Shown here in pieces: positions 59,544 through 64,000 of a stretch of 64,000 nucleotides of DNA. Below the pieces are notes generated by a model. It worked only from the letters and a program-made list of their open reading frames with translations, did no database searches and was not told where the DNA came from. Numbering within the stretch: the stretch's first letter is position 1; each line of letters begins with the position of its first letter. This DNA is from Duganella sp. BuS-21 (lineage in GTDB: Bacteria > Pseudomonadota > Gammaproteobacteria > Burkholderiales > Burkholderiaceae_D): assembly GCA_041874725.1 (NCBI GenBank), contig CP097466.1, forward strand, positions 2,790,001 through 2,854,000, given 5' to 3'. Position numbers and translations under genes: made by a program.

Positions 59544-60528
59544 ATGAAACCTTCTTCACATTCGCCGAAGGCTTTGAAAGCCAACAAACCGCTGAAGACA
59601 CCCCAGGCAGCACCATCGGCGTTGGTGGTAAGCTATTCGTCAGCGGCGCAGTCGAACGCACCACGCGCTCATACGATGTGGACATTCGCCATTTCAAGCA
59701 GCGCGGCGGCACGATCCCGGCGACAGCGGCCATGGTGGCTGAAGATCTGGCCAACTTTACTGGGACTCTTGCGGTCGCCACGCTGCAGCATCGCCTGCTC
59801 GCCATTCCCCGGGCTCACATCGATAGCGGTCTGTCGTCGCCAACCATGGATCACCTCGTCAAGCGGACCATGCAAGGCATCCGCCGCACGCTGGGTACTC
59901 AACAACGGCGCGTAACGGCCTTGGTAAAAGATGATCTACTGGAGTTAATGTTCCACCTCGACCAGCAGATGCGATGAAGGCCGCACGCGACAAGGCTCTA
60001 TTGTTGATTGGCTTCGCTGGTGCGTTTCGGCGCTCGGAACTGGTAGGGCTGCGATATGAGGACATAACCCCATACGATAATGGCGTGGAACTCCTGATTC
60101 GACGGTCAAAGACTGACCAGGAAGGTGCGGGGCGAACCGTATTCATTCCGCATGCACGTCGAAATCGCTGCCCGGTGAAGGCCCTGACGAACTGGCTTGA
60201 GCTGGCGAATATTTCGGCAGGCCCACTGTTTAGACCGATCAACCGGCACGACCAGATAGTAGGTAGCAACGCACTCACGCCGCAATCGGTAAGTTTAGTA
60301 GTAAAGGCATCTGTACGTATGTCGGCAGGAGACGAGGCAGCACAGATGGTTGCGGGTCACAGTCTGCGCGCAGAATATTGCACAAAGGAAACAATTGCAG
60401 GGCTCCAGCCTTACCAGATTCGGGAGCAGAGTGGCCACAAATCGGATGTTACGCTGGCACGCTATATCCGGCCAGTAGTCAAGAGGAAAATCCAAGTTTG
60501 TTATGACCCATGGCATGCGGTAAAGTAA
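59544..60528 (+). pseudogene. Tyrosine recombinase/integrase broken by frameshifts
   Basis: The N-terminal piece begins MKPSSHSPKALKANKPLKTPQ (ATG at 59544). Near 59660 the coding frame changes to TTRSYDVDIRHFKQRGGTIPATAAMVAEDLANFTGTL..., which ends at a stop at 59977. The catalytic part continues in a third frame from 59974: KAARDKALLLIGFAGAFRRSELVGLRYED, RRSKTDQEGAGRTVFIPHARR, GHSLRAEY, GHKSDVTLARYIR. The Arg, His-x-x-Arg, His and Tyr residues are kept, but no single frame encodes the whole protein. Read as a decayed integrase of another island, or as two coupled pieces (ATGA at 59974). It marks the right edge of the IncP-like block. Confidence 0.75.
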
Positions 60529-60571
60529 CGACTTTACCGTCCGTGGTACTTCCTCCACAATAAAGCAGTCT

Positions 60572-62974
60572 ATGGCAATTAAGAAATCCGAACTCTATTC
60601 CTCCCTTTGGCAATCGTGCGATGAGTTGCGCGGTGGCATGGATGCCAGCCAGTACAAGGACTATGTTCTCGTCCTGCTGTTCGTCAAATATGTTTCTGAT
60701 AAGTATGCTGGCGTGCCTTACGCGCCAATCTCGATTCCGCGCGGCTCTAGCTTCAACGACATGGTCGCCCTCAAGGGAAGGCCCGACATCGGCGACCAGA
60801 TCAACAAGAAAATCATCGGCCCGTTGGCGAAGGCCAACAAGCTGTCGGACATGCCGGACTTCAACGATCCGAGCAAGCTGGGCAGCGGTCAGGAGATCGT
60901 CGACCGGCTCACCAACCTGATCTCCATCTTCGAGAATAAGGCGCTCGACTTCAGCAAGAATCGCGCGGAGGGTGACGACATCCTCGGCGACGCCTACGAA
61001 TACTTGATGCGACACTTCGCCGCCGAAAGCGGCAAGAGTAAGGGGCAGTTCTACACGCCAGCCGAAGTAAGCCGCATCATGGCGCAGATCATCGGTATCC
61101 GTGGCCCGCAAACGAACAACGGCACCACTGTTTATGACCCGACATGCGGGTCAGGTTCGCTATTGCTGAAAGTGGGTGATGAAGCTCATGCCAAGGTAAC
61201 GTTGTATGGTCAGGAGAAGGATTCAGCAACGTCCGGCTTGGCGCGCATGAACATGATCCTGCACGACAACCCCACGGCGGAAATCAAGCAGGGCAACACC
61301 ATCGCCAATCCAATGTTCGCCGACGAATTCGGTGGGATCAAGACCTTCGACTACGTCGTTGCCAATCCGCCGTTCAGCGACAAGCGCTGGAGTACGGGCA
61401 TCGACCCACTCAACGACCCGCATGAGCGCTTCCAGCATTTCGGGACGCCGCCTGCCAAGCAGGGCGATTACGCCTACTTACTGCACATCATCCGCTCGCT
61501 CAAGAGTGCCGGAAAAGGCGCTTGCATCCTGCCGCATGGCGTGTTATTTCGCGGCAATGCCGAGGCCGACATCCGCCGCAATTTGATTCGCAAAGGCTAT
61601 ATCAAAGGTATTATCGGCCTGCCTGCCAATTTGTTCTACGGCACCGGCATTCCCGCTTGCATCATCCTCATCGACAAAGAAAACGCTCACAGCCGCAAGG
61701 GCATCTTCATGATCGACGCCAGCAGCGGCTTTATTAAGGATGGGCCGAAAAACCGCCTGCGCGACTGCGACATCCACCAGATCGTTGACGTGTTCAACCG
61801 GCGGGACGAAAGCGATCCGAAATACGCGCGCATGGTCGGCATTGAGGAAATCGAGAAGAACGACTTCAATCTCAACATCCCGCGCTACGTCGACAGCCAG
61901 CAGGTCGAGGATATCCAGGACATCGAAGGCCACCTAAAAGGCGGCATTCCTAGCGCCGATGTGGATGCCTTACAGGCGTACTGGAAAGTTTGCCCGCAAC
62001 TGCGGCAAACCCTGTTCAGCGCCAACCGCCCCGGCTACATCAATCTCGCCGTCGCCAAGCAAGCCATCAAGCCGCGCATCTACGAGCATCCGGAGTTTGT
62101 TACCTTCATCGACGGCATGAATGCCCTGTTTGCCGACTGGCAACAGCGCAGCACCCAAACGCTGAAGGGCCTGCAAGCTGGCTGTCATCCGAAGCTCATC
62201 ATCAACGACCTTGCCGAAGACCTGCTCGGACACTACGCTGAAAAACCGCTGATCGACAAATACGCCGTCTATCAGCACCTCATGGACTACTGGGCCACGA
62301 CGATGCAGGACGATTGCTACCTGATCGCCGCCGACGGCTGGAAGGCCGAGACCTACCGCATCATCGAAACCAACAAGAAAGGCAAGGACGTCGACAAGGG
62401 CTGGGCCTGTGACCTCGTGCCCAAGCAACTCGTCGTCAATCGCTACTTCGCCAAGCAGCAAGCCGCCATACGCGAGCAGGAAACGGCGCTGGAAAGCGTT
62501 GCCGCGCAAATGGCCGAGATGGAAGAGGAACATGGCGGGGACGATGGCGCCTTTGCCAAACTCGACAAGGTGAACAAGGCCAACGTCAGCGCCAGCCTGA
62601 AAGAAATCAAGGGTGACAAGGAAGCCAAGGACGAAGCTGGGGCTCTTCATGCCTGGCTGAAACTCTGCGCGCAGGAAGCGGACCTCAAAAAATCCCTGAA
62701 AGAGGCCGAGGCCGAACTCGACGCGCTGGCCTATGGCAAGTACCGGACGCTAGTCGAGGCCGACATCAAGACGCTGGCGGTCGAGGACAAATGGATGGCT
62801 GCGATCTCCGCCGCCATTCATGGCGAAATGGACCGCATCAGCCAGACACTGACCCGGCGCGTCAAGGAACTGGCCGAACGCTACGAGACGCCGCTGCCGA
62901 AACTGGTCGACAAGGTTGCCGACCTGAGCGAGAAGGTGGTGGCGCACCTGAAGAAAATGGGGTTCCAGCCATGA
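60572..62974 (+). CDS. hsdM: Type I restriction-modification methyltransferase subunit HsdM
   Basis: An 800-residue adenine methyltransferase subunit. The N-terminal HsdM region has LYSSLWQSCDELRGGMDASQYKDYVLVLLFVKYVSDKY. The catalytic part has GQFYTPAEVSRIMAQII, motif I VYDPTCGSGSLLLKV and motif IV FDYVVANPPFSDKRW. The C-terminal 250 residues form a long coiled-coil-rich extension (REQETALESVAAQMAEMEEEHGGDDG...), longer than in classical HsdM. The gene starts 43 bases after the integrase remnant. Its stop overlaps the KilA-N gene (ATGA). Confidence 0.93.
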   Translation: MAIKKSELYSSLWQSCDELRGGMDASQYKDYVLVLLFVKYVSDKYAGVPYAPISIPRGSSFNDMVALKGRPDIGDQINKKIIGPLAKANKLSDMPDFNDPSKLGSGQEIVDRLTNLISIFENKALDFSKNRAEGDDILGDAYEYLMRHFAAESGKSKGQFYTPAEVSRIMAQIIGIRGPQTNNGTTVYDPTCGSGSLLLKVGDEAHAKVTLYGQEKDSATSGLARMNMILHDNPTAEIKQGNTIANPMFADEFGGIKTFDYVVANPPFSDKRWSTGIDPLNDPHERFQHFGTPPAKQGDYAYLLHIIRSLKSAGKGACILPHGVLFRGNAEADIRRNLIRKGYIKGIIGLPANLFYGTGIPACIILIDKENAHSRKGIFMIDASSGFIKDGPKNRLRDCDIHQIVDVFNRRDESDPKYARMVGIEEIEKNDFNLNIPRYVDSQQVEDIQDIEGHLKGGIPSADVDALQAYWKVCPQLRQTLFSANRPGYINLAVAKQAIKPRIYEHPEFVTFIDGMNALFADWQQRSTQTLKGLQAGCHPKLIINDLAEDLLGHYAEKPLIDKYAVYQHLMDYWATTMQDDCYLIAADGWKAETYRIIETNKKGKDVDKGWACDLVPKQLVVNRYFAKQQAAIREQETALESVAAQMAEMEEEHGGDDGAFAKLDKVNKANVSASLKEIKGDKEAKDEAGALHAWLKLCAQEADLKKSLKEAEAELDALAYGKYRTLVEADIKTLAVEDKWMAAISAAIHGEMDRISQTLTRRVKELAERYETPLPKLVDKVADLSEKVVAHLKKMGFQP

Positions 62975-63816
62975 GCAAGGACAAGAAAGCAATCATCGAG
63001 GTGCAAGGTGCGGCGATCACCATACTGTCCCGCGATAACGTGGATTACATCTCACTGACCGACATGCTCCGCGCCAAGGACGGCGATTTTTTCATCTCCG
63101 ACTGGCTGCGCAACCGCAATACCGTTGAGTTTCTCGGTATCTGGGAGCGGCTCTACAACCCTGATTTTAATTCCGGCGAATTCGCCACAATTAAAAGTCA
63201 GGTGGGCCTGAACAGCTACAAGCTGAGCGTCAAGGACTGGGTGGAGAAAACCAAGGCCATTGGACTTCGCGCCACAGCGGGGCGCTACGGCGGTACCTAT
63301 GCCCATCCGGATATCGCGTTCGAGTTCGGCATGTGGATCAGCCCCGAATTCAAGCTTTATCTGGTCAAGGAATTCCGTCGCCTCAAGGAAGACGAAAACA
63401 GTCGCCTGTCGCTGGCGTGGAACCTCAACCGCACGCTCTCCAAGCTCAACTACCGCATCCACACCGATGCGATCAAGGCGCACCTGATTCCAGCGGAGAT
63501 CACGCCCGAACAGACGCGCATCACCTACGCCAGCGAGGCCGACGTACTCAACATCGCCATGTTCGGCCAGACGGCCAAGGCGTGGCGTGACACTCACCCT
63601 AAGGCGGCCGGCAACATGCGCGACGAGGCCAGTGTCGAGCAATTGCTGGTGCTCGCCAACCTTGAAAGCCTGAACGCCGAGTTCATTCACATGGGCTTGG
63701 CGCAGGGCGAGCGTCTGCAAAAGCTTAATGCCATCGCCATCCGCCAGTTGCGGAGCCTGACGAGCCATATTGCCCTGCGAGCTTTGGGCGCTGCAGGAAC
63801 TGAGGGCGAAGCATGA
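62971..63816 (+). CDS. KilA-N domain protein in type I RM operon
   Basis: A 281-residue protein. The N-terminal KilA-N-type DNA-binding domain runs from residue 15 to about 130 (YISLTDMLRAKDGDFFISDWLRNRNTVEFLGIWERLYNPDFNSGEF ... GGTYAHPDIAFEFGMWISPEFKLYLVKEF). The rest is helical. It is coupled by ATGA overlaps to both hsdM and hsdS. KilA-N genes are often found in phages and occasionally inside type I RM loci, where their role is not known. It could regulate the system or help recognise foreign DNA. Confidence 0.85.
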   Translation: MSKDKKAIIEVQGAAITILSRDNVDYISLTDMLRAKDGDFFISDWLRNRNTVEFLGIWERLYNPDFNSGEFATIKSQVGLNSYKLSVKDWVEKTKAIGLRATAGRYGGTYAHPDIAFEFGMWISPEFKLYLVKEFRRLKEDENSRLSLAWNLNRTLSKLNYRIHTDAIKAHLIPAEITPEQTRITYASEADVLNIAMFGQTAKAWRDTHPKAAGNMRDEASVEQLLVLANLESLNAEFIHMGLAQGERLQKLNAIAIRQLRSLTSHIALRALGAAGTEGEA

Positions 63817-64000
63817 GCACGTCAATGCCGCTGTACAAGCAGACTGAGGTCGGGGCGATTCCGGAGGATTGGTGCGTGGCGCAAATTGGCGACTTGGAGC
63901 CTTTTGTCACAAGTGGCTCTCGTGGTTGGGCCGCGTATTACTCAGAACATGGTTCGCCATTCATTCGCATAACCAACCTCTCGCGAGAGTGTGTCTACCC
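63813..64000 (+). CDS. hsdS: Type I restriction specificity subunit HsdS, 3' partial
   Basis: Only 62 residues are in the window. The start MPLYKQTEVGAIPEDWCVAQIGDL followed by PFVTSGSRGWAAYYSEHGSPFIRITNL is the typical first target-recognition domain of HsdS. The ATG overlaps the KilA-N stop. The restriction subunit hsdR would be expected beyond the window. Confidence 0.9.
   Translation, partial: MSTSMPLYKQTEVGAIPEDWCVAQIGDLEPFVTSGSRGWAAYYSEHGSPFIRITNLSRECVY

Noticed and set aside
59974..60528. Independent small recombinase gene
   Set aside because: It holds only the catalytic half of a tyrosine recombinase. The missing N-terminal half lies just upstream in other frames, so it is a fragment.
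60479..61111. Minus-strand frame opposite the start of hsdM
   Set aside because: Antisense to conserved HsdM sequence with no recognisable domain.
1..64000. CRISPR array
   Set aside because: No regularly spaced 24-40-base repeats or cas genes were seen on reading.

Overview
The window reads as a high-GC beta-proteobacterial chromosome, most likely Oxalobacteraceae (Massilia/Duganella/Janthinobacterium-like). This is inferred from codon bias and from the cysS - HhH glycosylase - accA - tilS - aspartokinase gene order. No 16S gene is present, so the genus is a guess.

Region 1 (1-15.8 kb) is ordinary chromosome. It holds the end of an RsbX/SpoIIE-type phosphatase, two translationally coupled histidine kinases, a DUF72 protein, a DUF1439 lipoprotein, small membrane proteins, a periplasmic solute-binding protein, lpxH, two cyclophilins, cysS, a 3-methyladenine-type glycosylase, accA, tilS, aspartokinase and tRNA-Ser(GCU). 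A 95-bp palindrome lies between accA and tilS.

Region 2 (15.8-59.5 kb) is an integrated conjugative element. It starts with a P4-type integrase between two near-identical tRNA-Ser(GCU) copies, followed by an AlpA-like regulator. The rest is an almost complete IncP (RP4/RK2)-like plasmid backbone: kleE-korB, kfrA-kfrB, the Tra1 block traM-traL-traK / oriT / traJ-traI(traH)-traG-traF-...-traC, and the Tra2 block trbA-B-C-D-E-F-G-H-I-J-K-L-N in canonical order on the minus strand. Three 13-bp KorB-type operators (TTTAGCNGCTAAA) sit before kleE-korB, before traI and before trbA, so one repressor in the window can plausibly control stability, DNA processing and mating-pair formation. The oriT has the same layout as RP4, including the nic core. 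No trfA-like replication gene is seen. An integrase remnant with frameshifts occupies the trbA-proximal side, where trfA would lie in IncP plasmids.

Two AT-richer cargo modules sit between the kfr and tra blocks. The first (24.1-29.8 kb) is a tightly coupled four-gene operon: a double-S1-domain protein, two small helical proteins and a membrane-anchored UPF1-like SF1 helicase. The second (33.4-35.8 kb) is a gene pair: a NdpA/YejK-type nucleoid-associated protein and a C-terminally membrane-anchored protein. I recognise neither as a named defence system; both are candidates for undescribed anti-phage or anti-plasmid systems. Between them is an IS66-family element (30057-33088) with matching inverted repeats and a perfect 8-bp target duplication. 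trbJ carries a frameshift near its 3' end, which may affect transfer.

Region 3 (59.5-64 kb) holds the broken integrase and the start of a type I restriction-modification locus with a KilA-N-type gene coupled between hsdM and hsdS. hsdS runs off the window.
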